Below, in pieces: positions 27,842-37,947 of a stretch of DNA of 64,000 nt. Made by a program: the position numbers and the translations under genes. Within the stretch, counting starts at the first letter, position 1, and each line of letters begins with the position of its first letter. This stretch comes from Burkholderiales bacterium. Its GTDB lineage: Bacteria > Pseudomonadota > Gammaproteobacteria > Burkholderiales > JABEVD01. Below the pieces are notes generated by a model. That model saw nothing but the letters and a program-made list of their open reading frames with translations, made no database searches and was not told where the DNA came from. The DNA lies in the NCBI GenBank assembly GCA_019753155.1, contig JAIELG010000010.1, forward strand, positions 17,740-81,739. Reading direction: 5' to 3'.

Positions 27842-30550
27842 ATGTTTTCCAGCCTGCTTAAAAACATCTTCGGAAGCCGCAACGAAAGGCTGATCAAGCA
27901 ATACACGCAGAAAGTGCGCGAGATCAACGCGCTGGAGCCGCAGATTGCCGCCTTGTCCGATGCCGATCTCAGGGGAAAAACCGATGCGTTCAGGCAGCGC
28001 CTTGCCAGGGGCGAATCGCTCGATGCCCTGCTCCCCGAGGCTTTTGCCGTCGTGCGCGAGGCCGGAAAGCGGGTGCTCGGGATGCGCCATTTCGACGTTC
28101 AGCTCATAGGCGGCATGGTGCTGCATCAGGGCAAGATCGCGGAAATGAGGACAGGCGAAGGCAAGACCCTGGTAGCGACGCTGCCCTCCTACCTCAATGC
28201 GCTTGCGGGCAAGGGCGTCCACGTGGTGACGGTGAACGACTATCTCGCGGAACGGGACTCGGGCTGGATGGGCAGGATACACGAATTTCTGGGATTGTCG
28301 GTCGGGGTGATCCTCTCCCAGATGGATCATGCCGACAAGCAGGAAGCCTATGGCGCCGACATCACCTACGGCACGAACAACGAATTCGGTTTCGATTACC
28401 TGCGCGACAACATGGTTTCCCATCCTTCGGAGAAGGTGCAGCGCCCGCTCAATTTCGCCATAGTCGACGAAGTGGATTCGATCCTGATCGACGAAGCGAG
28501 GACGCCGCTCATCATCTCGGGGCAGGCGGAAGACAACATCGACCTCTATTACAGGATCAACGATCTTGCTCCCCGGCTCAAGCGCCAGGAGACCGAGGAG
28601 GGACCGGGGGATTATTCCGTGGACGAGAAGGCGCATCAGGTGCTGCTTTCGGAGGAAGGGCACGAGCATGCGGAGAGGCTGCTCGCCCAGGCGGGGCTCC
28701 TGCCCCCCGGGACCAGCCTGTACGACTCCGCCAACATCACCCTGATCCACCACCTCTATGCCGCGCTGCGCGCGCATGCGCTCTATTTCAAGGATCAGCA
28801 TTACGTGGTGCAGGACGGCGAAGTCATCATCGTGGACGAATTCACGGGGCGTCTGATGTCGGGACGGCGCTGGTCGGACGGCCTGCACCAGGCGGTGGAA
28901 GCGAAGGAAGGGGTGTCCATCCAGAAGGAAAACCAGACGCTTGCCTCGATCACGTTCCAGAATTATTTCAGGATGTATGGGAAACTCGCCGGCATGACGG
29001 GTACTGCCGACACGGAAGCTTTCGAATTCCAGCAGATTTACGCCCTGGAAACCGTGATCATCCCGACGCACAGGCCGATGCAGCGTAAGGATATGCTCGA
29101 CCAGGTTTACAGGACCGCGAACGAGAAGCACCAGGCTGTCATCAACGACATCAAGGGTTGCCATGAGCGCGGGCAACCCGTTCTCGTCGGCACCACTTCC
29201 ATCGAGAATTCCGAACTCCTCTCCAATTTGCTCAACAAGGCGAAACTTCCCCATCAGGTCCTGAATGCGAAGCATCACGAGCGCGAGGCTGAAATCGTCG
29301 CCCAGGCCGGAAGAGCGAAAATGGTGACGATCGCAACCAACATGGCGGGCCGCGGCACCGACATCGTTCTGGGCGGCAGCATCGAAGCGGATATCGAGGC
29401 GATCAGGGAAGACGAAAAGCTGGACGAGGACGCGAGGCGGGAGAAGATAGAGAAGCTTAGGGAAGAATGGCAGGCGCGCCATGAAGATGTGCTCGCGAAG
29501 GGCGGTCTGCACATCATCGGAACGGAGCGCCACGAATCGCGGCGGGTCGACAACCAGCTTCGGGGCCGCGCCGGGCGCCAGGGCGATCCGGGTTCTTCGC
29601 GTTTTTACCTTTCCCTCGAAGACCCGCTCCTGAGGATTTTTGCTTCCGACAGGGTTTCTTCCATCATGCAGAAACTCAACATGCCCGAAGGCGAGGCGAT
29701 CGAGCATCCCTGGGTGACGCGCGCGATCGAGAATGCGCAGAAGAAGGTCGAGGCCAGAAACTTCGACATGAGGAAGCAGCTTCTCGAATACGACGATGTT
29801 TCCAACGATCAGCGCAAGGTGATTTACCAGCAGAGGAACGAGCTTCTCGATGCCACGGACATTTCCGGGACGGTGAAGGCGATGCGCAACGACGTGCTGG
29901 ATGCGCTCACGAGCCAGTACATCGCGCCCCAGAGCATGGAAGAGGAATGGGACGTGCCTGGCCTCGAAAAGGCGCTCGCATCCGAATACCAGATGCAGCT
30001 TCCCTTGGAGAAATGGCTGAAGGAAGAACACGACCTGCACGAGGAGGCGCTCAGGACGCGGATTGCCGAACATGCGGAATCGCTCTATCAGCAGAAGGTC
30101 GAACTTGCGGGAGTCGAGCTCATGCGCCATTACGAGCGCGCGGTGATGCTGCAAAGCCTGGACAACCACTGGCGCGAGCATCTCGCGGCGCTGGATCATC
30201 TGCGCCAGGGCATCCACCTGCGCGGTTATGCGCAGAAGAACCCGAAGCAGGAATACAAGCGCGAGGCCTTCGAACTCTTTTCCGAGATGCTGGAGTCGAT
30301 CAGGCGGGACGTGACGCAGAATCTCGTGACCGTCCAGATCAGGAGCCAGGCCGATGTCGAGGCGGTGGAAGCGCCTGCGGCCCTCGAAAACGTGCGCTAT
30401 CAGCATGCCGATTTCGAAGAGGCGCTCGCTTCGGACGAGGAAACCAAGGAACAACCCTTCGTCAGAGTCGGGGAGAAGGTCGGGCGCAACGATCCCTGCC
30501 CCTGCGGCTCGGGCAGGAAATACAAGCAGTGCCACGGCAAGCTGGCTTGA
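27842..30550 (+). CDS. secA: Protein translocase ATPase SecA
   Basis: Motor ATPase that drives preproteins through SecYEG. The 902-residue product has Walker [14 protein letters not shown] (about residues 102-114), Walker [13 protein letters not shown], the helicase motif [14 protein letters not shown], and [11 protein letters not shown]. The C terminus is the zinc-binding SEC-C tail [13 protein letters not shown], which binds SecB and phospholipids. Length and domains are complete. The last codons overlap the start of the histidine phosphatase gene. Confidence 0.98.
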   Translation: MFSSLLKNIFGSRNERLIKQYTQKVREINALEPQIAALSDADLRGKTDAFRQRLARGESLDALLPEAFAVVREAGKRVLGMRHFDVQLIGGMVLHQGKIAEMRTGEGKTLVATLPSYLNALAGKGVHVVTVNDYLAERDSGWMGRIHEFLGLSVGVILSQMDHADKQEAYGADITYGTNNEFGFDYLRDNMVSHPSEKVQRPLNFAIVDEVDSILIDEARTPLIISGQAEDNIDLYYRINDLAPRLKRQETEEGPGDYSVDEKAHQVLLSEEGHEHAERLLAQAGLLPPGTSLYDSANITLIHHLYAALRAHALYFKDQHYVVQDGEVIIVDEFTGRLMSGRRWSDGLHQAVEAKEGVSIQKENQTLASITFQNYFRMYGKLAGMTGTADTEAFEFQQIYALETVIIPTHRPMQRKDMLDQVYRTANEKHQAVINDIKGCHERGQPVLVGTTSIENSELLSNLLNKAKLPHQVLNAKHHEREAEIVAQAGRAKMVTIATNMAGRGTDIVLGGSIEADIEAIREDEKLDEDARREKIEKLREEWQARHEDVLAKGGLHIIGTERHESRRVDNQLRGRAGRQGDPGSSRFYLSLEDPLLRIFASDRVSSIMQKLNMPEGEAIEHPWVTRAIENAQKKVEARNFDMRKQLLEYDDVSNDQRKVIYQQRNELLDATDISGTVKAMRNDVLDALTSQYIAPQSMEEEWDVPGLEKALASEYQMQLPLEKWLKEEHDLHEEALRTRIAEHAESLYQQKVELAGVELMRHYERAVMLQSLDNHWREHLAALDHLRQGIHLRGYAQKNPKQEYKREAFELFSEMLESIRRDVTQNLVTVQIRSQADVEAVEAPAALENVRYQHADFEEALASDEETKEQPFVRVGEKVGRNDPCPCGSGRKYKQCHGKLA

Positions 30551-31089
30551 AAATAATACTGGTGCGCCACGGCGAGAGCGAAGCGAACGTCGCACGTCGC
30601 ATCAGCGACGATCCCTTGCGCCTTGTCGGACTGACCGAGCTTGGCAGGATGCAGGCGGGACGCGCGGCAGCGGAGCTGGGGCAGACCGCTTTCGACTGCG
30701 CCTATGTTTCGGAATTTCCCCGTGCCCGGCAAACTGCCGGGATCATTCTTTCAGGCAGAACCTGCCCCCTTTTCGTCGACGCAAGACTCAACGAGCGCAA
30801 GTCCGGAATGGACGGGGAACCGGTCCATGCTTTCAACGATCTGGTGCGTCACGACCCGGTCAATTTCAGGCCGGAGAACGGGGAATCCTTCCTGGAAGAG
30901 ATGGCAAGGCTGAACAGCTTTCTGGACGAGGTTCATGCGCGCCATCCCGGAGGAACCATCCTCGCGGTGAGCCACGAAAATCCCATTCTTGCAGCGCTCG
31001 CCCTTGCCGGCATGAATCCGATCGACGCCGCGCTCGGGTCTGTCTCGAATTGCGCGCAGGTCGAGCTTTCCTGGCCCAGTGCCTTATAA
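30547..31089 (+). CDS. Histidine phosphatase (phosphoglycerate mutase/SixA-like)
   Basis: A 180-residue protein of the histidine phosphatase superfamily. The catalytic RHG motif is right at the N terminus ([13 protein letters not shown]); the second histidine is in LAVSHENP. The start is a TTG at 30547 that overlaps the secA stop (TTGA), so translation is probably coupled to secA. The substrate is unknown; family members dephosphorylate sugars, proteins or cobalamin precursors. Its last six bases overlap the convergent SemiSWEET gene. Confidence 0.8.
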   Translation: MKIILVRHGESEANVARRISDDPLRLVGLTELGRMQAGRAAAELGQTAFDCAYVSEFPRARQTAGIILSGRTCPLFVDARLNERKSGMDGEPVHAFNDLVRHDPVNFRPENGESFLEEMARLNSFLDEVHARHPGGTILAVSHENPILAALALAGMNPIDAALGSVSNCAQVELSWPSAL

Positions 31090-31344
31090 GTCCTTCGTCG
31101 TGATTTTCAGCCAGAGCACGAGGGATGCGAGCAGCAGGGTGACGGCATTGGCCGCGATGACGGGAGGACTCCCGATCTCAATGCCGTATCCGAGCCAGAG
31201 CGCGACCCCCAGGGTGAAGAGTGCGTACATCGGCAGGGAAATTCCGGACAGATCTCGCGTTTTCCAGGATTGCCATGCCTGCGGCACGAATGCGACAGTG
31301 GTGAGTATGGCGGCCGGATAGCCGATCAGGTTGCTGATTTCCAT
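31084..31344 (-). CDS. SemiSWEET-type small transporter (PQ-loop family)
   Basis: An 86-residue protein with three transmembrane helices and the PQ motif VAFVPQAWQSWKT, typical of bacterial SemiSWEETs, which dimerise to move sugars down their gradient. The LSGISLPMYALFTLGVALWLGYG segment spans helix 2, as in the family (LSGIS and YALFTLG are the conserved parts). It is alone on the minus strand between the histidine phosphatase and the porin. Confidence 0.85.
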   Translation of the reverse strand: MEISNLIGYPAAILTTVAFVPQAWQSWKTRDLSGISLPMYALFTLGVALWLGYGIEIGSPPVIAANAVTLLLASLVLWLKITTKDL

Positions 31345-31474
31345 GGTGAACCGAACAGTTTCGTCAGGCTGATTGTAGTGTAGTTCCCCCCTATAGACAA
31401 ATGTCGTGCCACTGCGGCAATTGGTTTCCCGTTTTTTTCTGAAAAGCTACAGCCTACGCTGCCTGATTCCAGCA

Positions 31475-31519
31475 GCATACGCAATCTGACGTATTCTTCG
31501 CGCATCTCCTGTCTATCTA
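31475..31519 (+). promoter_or_regulatory. Porin promoter region with 22-bp element shared with urtA
   Basis: The stretch 31475-31496 reads GCATACG-N8-CGTATTC, an imperfect inverted repeat (six of seven arm positions pair). Its last ten bases, TGACGTATTC, and the GCATA at its start recur with identical spacing upstream of urtA. Seventeen bases after it, TATCTA (31514-31519) is a possible -10. An activator bound here would cover the -35 position. The element is 81 bases ahead of the porin ATG. Confidence 0.6.
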
Positions 31520-31576
31520 AACTAGCGCCGTGTTCCTTTCACTTTGTTCAATTTTAATAACTTTAGGAGTGCGGCA

Positions 31577-32779
31577 ATGATCAAGAAAAGATTCCGTAAT
31601 CCGGTTGCGACCGGTAAGGGAAAGGCAAAATTATTCAGGGCTGGGCTGACCGTTATGGCGAGTCTGGCAGGCATTGCAAACGGCTATGCCGGGCAAACCT
31701 TCCAGATGGGGGACGACAGGTCGCTGTCCCTGGGGTTTGGCCTGAGGACCAGTTATACCAGTTTGAAAAATGGCGCGCCCGATGGCATTTCGCGTTCGAA
31801 CAAGTTCGACGTCGAGAACCTGCGTCTGTATATCAGCGGTCAGCTCAACAACACGATCAAAGCCACGCTCAATACCGAACGGGATGCGGCGGGGAAAATC
31901 GTCCTCATGGATGGCTTCACCGAACTCGCGTTCAACGACGATTTCAATGTCCGACTCGGAAGGCTGATCCCGCCTACCGACAGGTCGAATCTGGATGGCC
32001 CGTTTTATCTGAATGCCTGGCAATTTCCGATCGTTTCGGCCTACCCCAGTCTGGCGATAGGACGGGATAACGGGCTGCTGGCATGGGGCAAACCCATGGA
32101 TGGCAAAATCGTCTATTCGGTCGGAGCTTTTACCGGCCACAATGTCGTGACCGGCGGTTCCAATGCTTCGGCTAATCTGCTTTATGCGGGGCGCTTGGCG
32201 GTCAACCTTCTCGATCCCGAGCCTGATCCCGCCTATTACACATCGAGTACCTATTACGGTTCCAACGATATTTTCACTATCGGCTTGGTTTATCAGACAC
32301 AGAAGAACGGCGTGGGCTCGTCTCCCACGGTGAGGGGCGACTACAACTCCTGGAGCAGCGATTTACTGTTCGAGGAGAAGGTTCCTGGAGACGGCGTCGT
32401 GACCGTCGAGGGAGCGTACTACAAGTATGGCCTCGGCGCGGTGGATTGCGGTTCAGGCGAGCCGGGCGCCGGAATATGTCCAGCAGGAGGCACCAACGTG
32501 GGCGGTTTGGTTGCAGGAAAAGCCTATCTTGCCACGCTGGAATACATGTTTCCGCAAAAAGTCGGTATCGGCAATTTTCAGCCCTTCGTCAGGATTCAGA
32601 ATTTCAAGCGCGACGTGTCGCAAACTACGAACAAGCAAACCGATGTAGGCGTCAACTATATCATCAGCGGACACAACGCGCGCATCAGCGCGGTCTATTC
32701 GAAATTGAACGACAATCGCCTGGCCCCTGCTATGGCGAGCAGCAATCAGTTCGTCCTGGGCGTTCAGGTTCAGTATTGA
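31577..32779 (+). CDS. Outer-membrane porin, FmdC-like (amide/urea-inducible porin)
   Basis: A 400-residue beta-barrel porin of the phosphate-selective O/P type. It has a signal peptide (about 17-38, LTVMASLAGIANGYAG), strands such as FNDDFNVRLGRLIPPTDRS, and ends with a typical NQFVLGVQVQY. ATG 31577 has TAGGAG eight bases upstream. FmdC of Methylophilus methylotrophus is a porin made in response to amides and urea and encoded beside the same transport genes. The gene has its own promoter and terminator, separate from urtA, yet shares an upstream element with it. Confidence 0.8.
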   Translation: MIKKRFRNPVATGKGKAKLFRAGLTVMASLAGIANGYAGQTFQMGDDRSLSLGFGLRTSYTSLKNGAPDGISRSNKFDVENLRLYISGQLNNTIKATLNTERDAAGKIVLMDGFTELAFNDDFNVRLGRLIPPTDRSNLDGPFYLNAWQFPIVSAYPSLAIGRDNGLLAWGKPMDGKIVYSVGAFTGHNVVTGGSNASANLLYAGRLAVNLLDPEPDPAYYTSSTYYGSNDIFTIGLVYQTQKNGVGSSPTVRGDYNSWSSDLLFEEKVPGDGVVTVEGAYYKYGLGAVDCGSGEPGAGICPAGGTNVGGLVAGKAYLATLEYMFPQKVGIGNFQPFVRIQNFKRDVSQTTNKQTDVGVNYIISGHNARISAVYSKLNDNRLAPAMASSNQFVLGVQVQY

Positions 32780-32811
32780 TCTCATCGAAACGGTGTTGGT
32801 TTGTTCACTTC

Positions 32812-32836
32812 AGCGGGGATTTTCCCCGCTTTTTTT
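32812..32836 (+). terminator. Intrinsic terminator after the porin gene
   Basis: AGCGGGG (32812-32818) pairs with CCCCGCT (32824-32830) over a five-base loop, followed by six T. A textbook Rho-independent terminator 33 bases after the porin stop. Confidence 0.92.
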
Positions 32837-32885
32837 GTAGGGCTCGAACTGATATCGCGGTCGTGAGGTAAAGGGAGTGGGCGGC

Positions 32886-32933
32886 GCATAAGTAAGATGA
32901 CGTATTCATGTGGCGTATCGAAAATCCTATTCT
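32886..32933 (+). promoter_or_regulatory. urtA promoter region with 22-bp element shared with the porin
   Basis: The stretch 32886-32907 has GCATA, seven bases, then TGACGTATTC, and matches the porin element at 18 of 22 positions. TATTCT (32928-32933) is a possible -10 at 20 bases from the element. The long 5' leader to the urtA ATG (about 70 bases) shows no obvious riboswitch fold. Confidence 0.6.
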
Positions 32934-33008
32934 ACACCCATGGCTTAAAGATAATTTTTGGTCCAAGTGTTGTTCAAATTTCACCCAATTGTTTAAGGAG
33001 AAAATGTC

Positions 33009-34292
33009 ATGCCAAGCAAGAAATCGATGCTTCCTACCAATTATTCGGCGGTCCTTTCCGGGGGCGCCATGCCGACGCGCAAAAAGATCGCATTTGCCGT
33101 GGCCGGCACGCTTTTCTTTGCGCTCACTGCAAGTTCTTACGGGGCAGGTCCTGCGACGTCACAAGTCGACACGACGCATCTGGCTGTCACGGATACCGAG
33201 GTGACAGTAGGCCAGTTGCATTCATCCACCGGAACAATGGCCATATCGGAAACCGGCGCAATTGAGGCCGAACGCCTGGCCATCAGCCAGATCAACGCGA
33301 TGGGCGGGGTTCTCGGTAGGAAAATCAAGGTCATCCAGGAAGACGGTGCTTCCGACTGGCCGACATTCGCAGAAAAAGCAAAAAAGCTCCTGGAGGAAAA
33401 CCGCGTGGCGGCGATATTCGGCTGCTGGACATCGGCTTCGCGTAAGGCGGTGCTGCCGGTTTTGGAGCGCGATAACGGCTTGTTGTACTACCCGACATTT
33501 TACGAAGGTCTGGAGCAGTCCAAGAACGTCGTTTACACCGGACAAGAAGCCACGCAGCAGGTTTTCGCTGGGCTCGATTGGGTTTCAAAAACCAAGAATG
33601 CCAAGACGTTCTATCTGATCGGATCGGATTATATTTGGCCGCGCACGACCATGAAGCTTGCCCGCAAGTACATCGAAACCGTGCTGCACGGCAAGGTTGT
33701 GGGTGAGGAATATGCCGCCCTTGGGAGCACGGATTTCGGTTCGACGATCAACAAGATTCGCCTGAAAAAACCCGATGTGATTTACGCGGCCGTGGTGGGC
33801 GGATCGAACGTGTCCTGGTTCAAGCAGATGAAAGCGGCCGGGATCAACGGGAAAGACCACACTTTGCTCACTTTGTCGGTCACTGAAGACGAGGCGAAGG
33901 GTATCGGTGGTGAAAATCTGGTCGGGTTCTATTCGGCGATGAAGTATTTCCAGTCGCTCAATACGCCGCGCAACGAGACATTCGTGAAGGAGTTCAAGGT
34001 GATGTGGGGTGCCGGAGCGCCCGTCGGCGACGTGACGCAGGCAGCTTATGAGGGTCCATGGATCTGGAAGGCTGCGGTGGAAAAGGCCGGCAGCTTCGAT
34101 ACCGATAAGGTGGCGAAGGCCGAGGAAAGCGGAACCATCAGTTTCGATGCGCCGGAGGGCATGGTTTATCTGGAACCCAATCATCATTTGAAAACCAAGC
34201 TCAGGATCGGCGAATGGCGTACTGACGGTCAGGCCGATATCGTGTACACCTCTGGCTACATCATGCCCAATCCATTCCCCAAGGGCTACTGA
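33009..34292 (+). CDS. urtA: Urea/short-amide ABC transporter substrate-binding protein UrtA (FmdD-like)
   Basis: Periplasmic binding protein of the HAAT-type urea transporter. The 427-residue product has an export signal (KKIAFAVAGTLFFALTASSYGA), then the UrtA core with VGQLHSSTGTMAISE, GCWTSASRKAVLPV and EGLEQSKNVVYTGQEATQQ. AAGGAG eight bases before ATG 33009 supports this start; ATG 33069 would give a shorter signal. Genes for FmdA and AmiE in the same operon suggest it also serves formamide or other short amides, as in Methylophilus. Confidence 0.92.
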   Translation: MPSKKSMLPTNYSAVLSGGAMPTRKKIAFAVAGTLFFALTASSYGAGPATSQVDTTHLAVTDTEVTVGQLHSSTGTMAISETGAIEAERLAISQINAMGGVLGRKIKVIQEDGASDWPTFAEKAKKLLEENRVAAIFGCWTSASRKAVLPVLERDNGLLYYPTFYEGLEQSKNVVYTGQEATQQVFAGLDWVSKTKNAKTFYLIGSDYIWPRTTMKLARKYIETVLHGKVVGEEYAALGSTDFGSTINKIRLKKPDVIYAAVVGGSNVSWFKQMKAAGINGKDHTLLTLSVTEDEAKGIGGENLVGFYSAMKYFQSLNTPRNETFVKEFKVMWGAGAPVGDVTQAAYEGPWIWKAAVEKAGSFDTDKVAKAEESGTISFDAPEGMVYLEPNHHLKTKLRIGEWRTDGQADIVYTSGYIMPNPFPKGY

Positions 34293-34302
34293 TACCGCCC
34301 CA

Positions 34303-34331
34303 GGTTACCCATCGTTCAGCGGTGGGTAACC
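34303..34331 (+). other. Intercistronic stem-loop between urtA and urtB
   Basis: GGTTACCCATCG (34303-34314) pairs with CGGTGGGTAACC (34320-34331) along 12 positions with one G-U, loop TTCAG. There is no T-run, so read-through is expected. Such stems after a binding-protein gene usually protect its mRNA, giving more UrtA than membrane components. Confidence 0.75.
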
Positions 34332-34366
34332 CATTGTAAATAGTTAAGTCATAGGAGGTCCGTGCA

Positions 34367-35290
34367 ATGGGCGGTTACTCGTTATCAGATTTATGGTCGA
34401 TCCTGGTCATGCAGGGATTCTCCGGCTTGAGCTTGTTCAGCGTGCTGCTGCTGATGGCGCTGGGCCTTGCCATCATCTTCGGGCAAATGGGCGTCATTAA
34501 TATGGCTCATGGGGAATTCATGACCATCGGTGCGTACACGATTTATTTTTTCTCGAAAATCACGGAAAAATATTTTCCGGGCTTGATGCCATTTTACTTT
34601 GTCGTTGCAATAATCGCAGCATTCTCGATTGCCTTCCTCATCGGGTACTTGGTCGAATATGTGTTGATCAGACACCTGTACAAGCGTCCTCTGGATACGC
34701 TCCTGGCTACCTGGGGGCTCAGTTTGATCATGCAACAGATATTTCGATCCATGTTCGGTGCGCGTGAAGTCAGCGCGACCCTGCCGAACTGGCTGATGGG
34801 TTCGTGGAAACCGACGCCGGATATCGATATTCCGCTCAACGGCCTGTTCGTGATGGCCATGTCTATCGTGGTGACTTTGGTTGTGGTCCTGTTCCTTTAC
34901 CGCTCCAATTGGGGGCTCAAGGTCCGCGCCACGACGCAAAATCGCATCATGGCCGGTGCCGTTGGCATCAACACCAGGAAGATCGACAGGATAACGTTTG
35001 CGACCGGCTGCGGAATTGCCGGCATAGCGGGGGCATGCTTTACCACGATCGCATCCACGGGCCCCACGAGCGGCTCCCTGTATATTGTGGATACCTTTCT
35101 GGTCGTGGTGTTCGGCGGGTCGGCAAGCCTTTTCGGAACGGTCGCGTCGGCTTTCACGATTGCTCAGGCGCAATCGATTCTGACATTTTTCATGACCAAT
35201 GCCATGGGCAAGGTTGTCACTTTGCTAGCGATCATCATCATCCTGATGATGCGACCGGAAGGTTTGTTCACCAGCAAGGTAAGAAAGTAA
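34367..35290 (+). CDS. urtB: Urea ABC transporter permease UrtB
   Basis: First membrane subunit of the urea transporter, LivH-like. The 307-residue product has about eight transmembrane helices and the signatures GQMGVINMAHGEFMTIGAY and RPLDTLLATWGLSL. It is the short form; some UrtB have a large N-terminal extension that is absent here. AGGAGG precedes the ATG at 34367. urtC follows after ten bases. Confidence 0.92.
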   Translation: MGGYSLSDLWSILVMQGFSGLSLFSVLLLMALGLAIIFGQMGVINMAHGEFMTIGAYTIYFFSKITEKYFPGLMPFYFVVAIIAAFSIAFLIGYLVEYVLIRHLYKRPLDTLLATWGLSLIMQQIFRSMFGAREVSATLPNWLMGSWKPTPDIDIPLNGLFVMAMSIVVTLVVVLFLYRSNWGLKVRATTQNRIMAGAVGINTRKIDRITFATGCGIAGIAGACFTTIASTGPTSGSLYIVDTFLVVVFGGSASLFGTVASAFTIAQAQSILTFFMTNAMGKVVTLLAIIIILMMRPEGLFTSKVRK

Positions 35291-35300
35291 GGGGAAAAAG

Positions 35301-36455
35301 ATGAATTCATTTTACAGCAAATGGTTGGGCGGTAAACACGGGGCAATCGAACTTGCAATCCTGGCGGCATTCATTTTCGTGGTCATGCCGCTATGGCTGG
35401 ATATTTTCCGCCTGAACATGGTCGGAAAATATCTGACCTACGCGTTTGCCGCCGTGGGGCTGGTCATGGTTTGGGGGTACGGCGGGATTTTGAGCCTCGG
35501 GCAGGGCGTGTTCTTCGGAATCGGTGGCTACTGCATGGCCATGTTCCTCAAGCTGGAAGCCTCCGACCCGGTCAGTACGGCACACCAGACCACACCCGGC
35601 ATACCGGATTTCATGGACTGGAATCAGGTCACCCACTTGCCCTTGTTTTGGGAACCGTTCCATAGTCTGACGTTCACGTTGATTGCCGTCGTCGTGGCTC
35701 CGTTGGTCATGGCCTATATCATTGGGGCCGCGATGTTCAAACGGCGCGTGGGCGGCGTGTATTTCTCGATCATCACCCAGGCCATTGCGGCAATCCTGAC
35801 AATTCTGGTCGTGGGGCAGCAGGGCATGACCGGCGGAATCAACGGGATTACCGATCTCAAGACGCTACACGGCTGGAATATCAACTCGGATGCGGCGAAA
35901 TACGCCCTGTATTACGTTAACGGCGCATTGCTGATCGGCGTGATCATGCTGTGCAAATTCGTCCTATCGTCGAAACTCGGCCGTTTGCTCCTGGCAATGC
36001 GGGATAAGGAAGACAGGGTCAGGTTTTCAGGCTACGACGTCGCTAATTTCAAGATTTTCACATTTTGCCTCGGAGCGGTCATCTCGGCTATAGGCGGGGC
36101 CATGTTTACCCTCCAGGTCGGCTTCATGTCGCCATCTTTCGTGGGTATCGTGCCTTCGATCGAAATGGTGATCTTTGCTGCGATAGGCGGACGCATGTCT
36201 CTGGTCGGGGCAGTATACGGCACCCTGCTGGTTAACTATGGGAAAACAGTATTTTCGGAATCGTTTCCTTCGCTATGGCTCTTCTTCATGGGAGCGATGT
36301 TCATCGTGGTCGTGATGTTCTTTCCCAAGGGATTGTCCGGCCTGTACGACACTTATTTGAAAGTATGGCTGGGACATCTGGTGACGAAATTCGGGAAAAG
36401 CGGCCTGCCCGAAAAACTAAACCCTATCAAAACGGAGCTCCAAAATGGGAAATGA
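35301..36455 (+). CDS. urtC: Urea ABC transporter permease UrtC
   Basis: Second membrane subunit, LivM-like, 384 residues with about ten hydrophobic segments. GYGGILSLGQGVFFGIGGYC is the family motif near the N terminus, and RDKEDRVRFSGYDVANFK is the cytoplasmic coupling loop. The 3' end overlaps urtD by 11 bases. Confidence 0.92.
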   Translation: MNSFYSKWLGGKHGAIELAILAAFIFVVMPLWLDIFRLNMVGKYLTYAFAAVGLVMVWGYGGILSLGQGVFFGIGGYCMAMFLKLEASDPVSTAHQTTPGIPDFMDWNQVTHLPLFWEPFHSLTFTLIAVVVAPLVMAYIIGAAMFKRRVGGVYFSIITQAIAAILTILVVGQQGMTGGINGITDLKTLHGWNINSDAAKYALYYVNGALLIGVIMLCKFVLSSKLGRLLLAMRDKEDRVRFSGYDVANFKIFTFCLGAVISAIGGAMFTLQVGFMSPSFVGIVPSIEMVIFAAIGGRMSLVGAVYGTLLVNYGKTVFSESFPSLWLFFMGAMFIVVVMFFPKGLSGLYDTYLKVWLGHLVTKFGKSGLPEKLNPIKTELQNGK

Positions 36456-37185
36456 TTTCGCGCTGGCTGTCGAGGATTTGACCGTCTCGTTCGACGGTTT
36501 CAAGGCGGTGGATGGCCTCAACCTATACGTGGAAAAGAACGAATTGCGCGTGATCATCGGACCAAACGGCGCCGGAAAAACCACGGTACTGGATCTGATT
36601 TGTGGGAAGACCAAGGCTACGAGCGGCTCCATCAAGTTCAACGGCACGGAACTCACCAAGTATCCCGAGCACAAAATCGTTCAGTCCGGCGTGGGCCGAA
36701 AATTTCAGACCCCGTCCATTTATGAAAATCTGACCGTTCTGGAGAATCTGGAAATTTCATTTCCCAGGGGCCGCAGTGTTTTCGGATCCCTGATGTTCAT
36801 GCGCACCCAGGACGTGACGGAACGCGTGCTGGAAATCGCCGAAACCATTTTCCTGTCCGAGTATTTGAATACGCAGTCCGGATTATTGAGCCACGGTCAG
36901 AAGCAATGGCTCGAGATAGGGATGCTGCTCATACAAAACCCGGAATTGCTGATGCTGGATGAACCGGTTGCCGGGATGAGCGTTTCCGAGCGCGAGAAAA
37001 CGGCCGAGCTGTTGAACAAGATATCACATGGGCGGTCGATGATCGTCATCGAACACGACATGGAATTCGTCAAGCGCATCGCACACAAGGTTACCGTGCT
37101 GCATCAGGGTAAATTGCTGGCGGAAGGAAACATGGACGATGTGCAGAATAATCCGAAAGTCATCGAAGTTTACCTTGGGCATTGA
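36445..37185 (+). CDS. urtD: Urea ABC transporter ATPase UrtD
   Basis: LivG-like nucleotide-binding subunit, 246 residues. Walker A GPNGAGKTT, signature region LLSHGQKQWLEIGM, and Walker B LLMLDEPVAGM are present. GVGRKFQTPSIYENLTVLEN is typical of UrtD. It pairs with UrtE on the UrtBC dimer. Confidence 0.93.
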   Translation: MGNDFALAVEDLTVSFDGFKAVDGLNLYVEKNELRVIIGPNGAGKTTVLDLICGKTKATSGSIKFNGTELTKYPEHKIVQSGVGRKFQTPSIYENLTVLENLEISFPRGRSVFGSLMFMRTQDVTERVLEIAETIFLSEYLNTQSGLLSHGQKQWLEIGMLLIQNPELLMLDEPVAGMSVSEREKTAELLNKISHGRSMIVIEHDMEFVKRIAHKVTVLHQGKLLAEGNMDDVQNNPKVIEVYLGH

Positions 37186-37194
37186 GAGAATATC

Positions 37195-37896
37195 ATGTCT
37201 AATCATATATTTAGTGTCAATGAACTGGACTCGGGCTACGGGCAGAGCCAAGTGATACACAAATTGAATCTCGGCGTGGAAAAGAAGGAAATCGTTGCCG
37301 TCATGGGCCGTAACGGTATGGGTAAAACCACGCTGTTCAAGACGCTGATGGGGCTGCTGCCGTCAACGGGAGGCAGTGTAACCGTGGACGGCAGCAGCCT
37401 CGACGGCATGGATTCTTGTCAGCGCGTTCAGCAGGGTTTGGCTTACGTGCCCCAGGGACGAATGATTTTTTCCAATATGACGGTACTCGAGAATATCCAG
37501 ACCGGATTGCCTTCTTCCGCGCAAGGCCTCGTCCCGGAAGAGCTGTATGCGCTTTTCCCTGTCCTTTACGACATGCGTTCGCGCAAGGGCGGAAACCTGT
37601 CCGGCGGGCAACAGCAGCAGCTGGCGATTGCGCGGGCGCTTGCCACCAATCCCAAGGTGCTGCTGCTGGATGAGCCGACCGAAGGGATACAGCCCTCCAT
37701 CATCAAGGACATAGCGAAGAGCCTCAAGGAAATCAGAAATATGCGAGATCTCACGATTATCGTGTCCGAGCAGGTCCTCAGTTTCACGCTGGATATCGCC
37801 GATCGCTTTTTCGTGATCGATAAGGGTAGGTTCGTTTACGAGGATCGACGCGCCAATGTCGATGCAAAAATCATCAGCCAGTATTTATCGATTTAA
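37195..37896 (+). CDS. urtE: Urea ABC transporter ATPase UrtE
   Basis: LivF-like nucleotide-binding subunit, 233 residues, with Walker A GRNGMGKTT, signature GNLSGGQQQQLAIARAL and Walker B VLLLDEPTEGIQPSI. The stop is 51 bases before the fmdA start; no terminator lies between, so the operon continues into amide hydrolysis genes. Confidence 0.93.
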   Translation: MSNHIFSVNELDSGYGQSQVIHKLNLGVEKKEIVAVMGRNGMGKTTLFKTLMGLLPSTGGSVTVDGSSLDGMDSCQRVQQGLAYVPQGRMIFSNMTVLENIQTGLPSSAQGLVPEELYALFPVLYDMRSRKGGNLSGGQQQQLAIARALATNPKVLLLDEPTEGIQPSIIKDIAKSLKEIRNMRDLTIIVSEQVLSFTLDIADRFFVIDKGRFVYEDRRANVDAKIISQYLSI

Positions 37897-37947
37897 TGAT
37901 TGATTCAATCCGAACACGCGATTCATTTTTTACCAAGGAGGAGCATC

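Noticed and set aside
27836..30595. A 919-codon open frame on the minus strand opposite secA
   Set aside because: It mirrors secA exactly, has no domain pattern or signal, and its composition (rich in His, Arg, Val, Leu) is that of an antisense shadow in GC-rich DNA.
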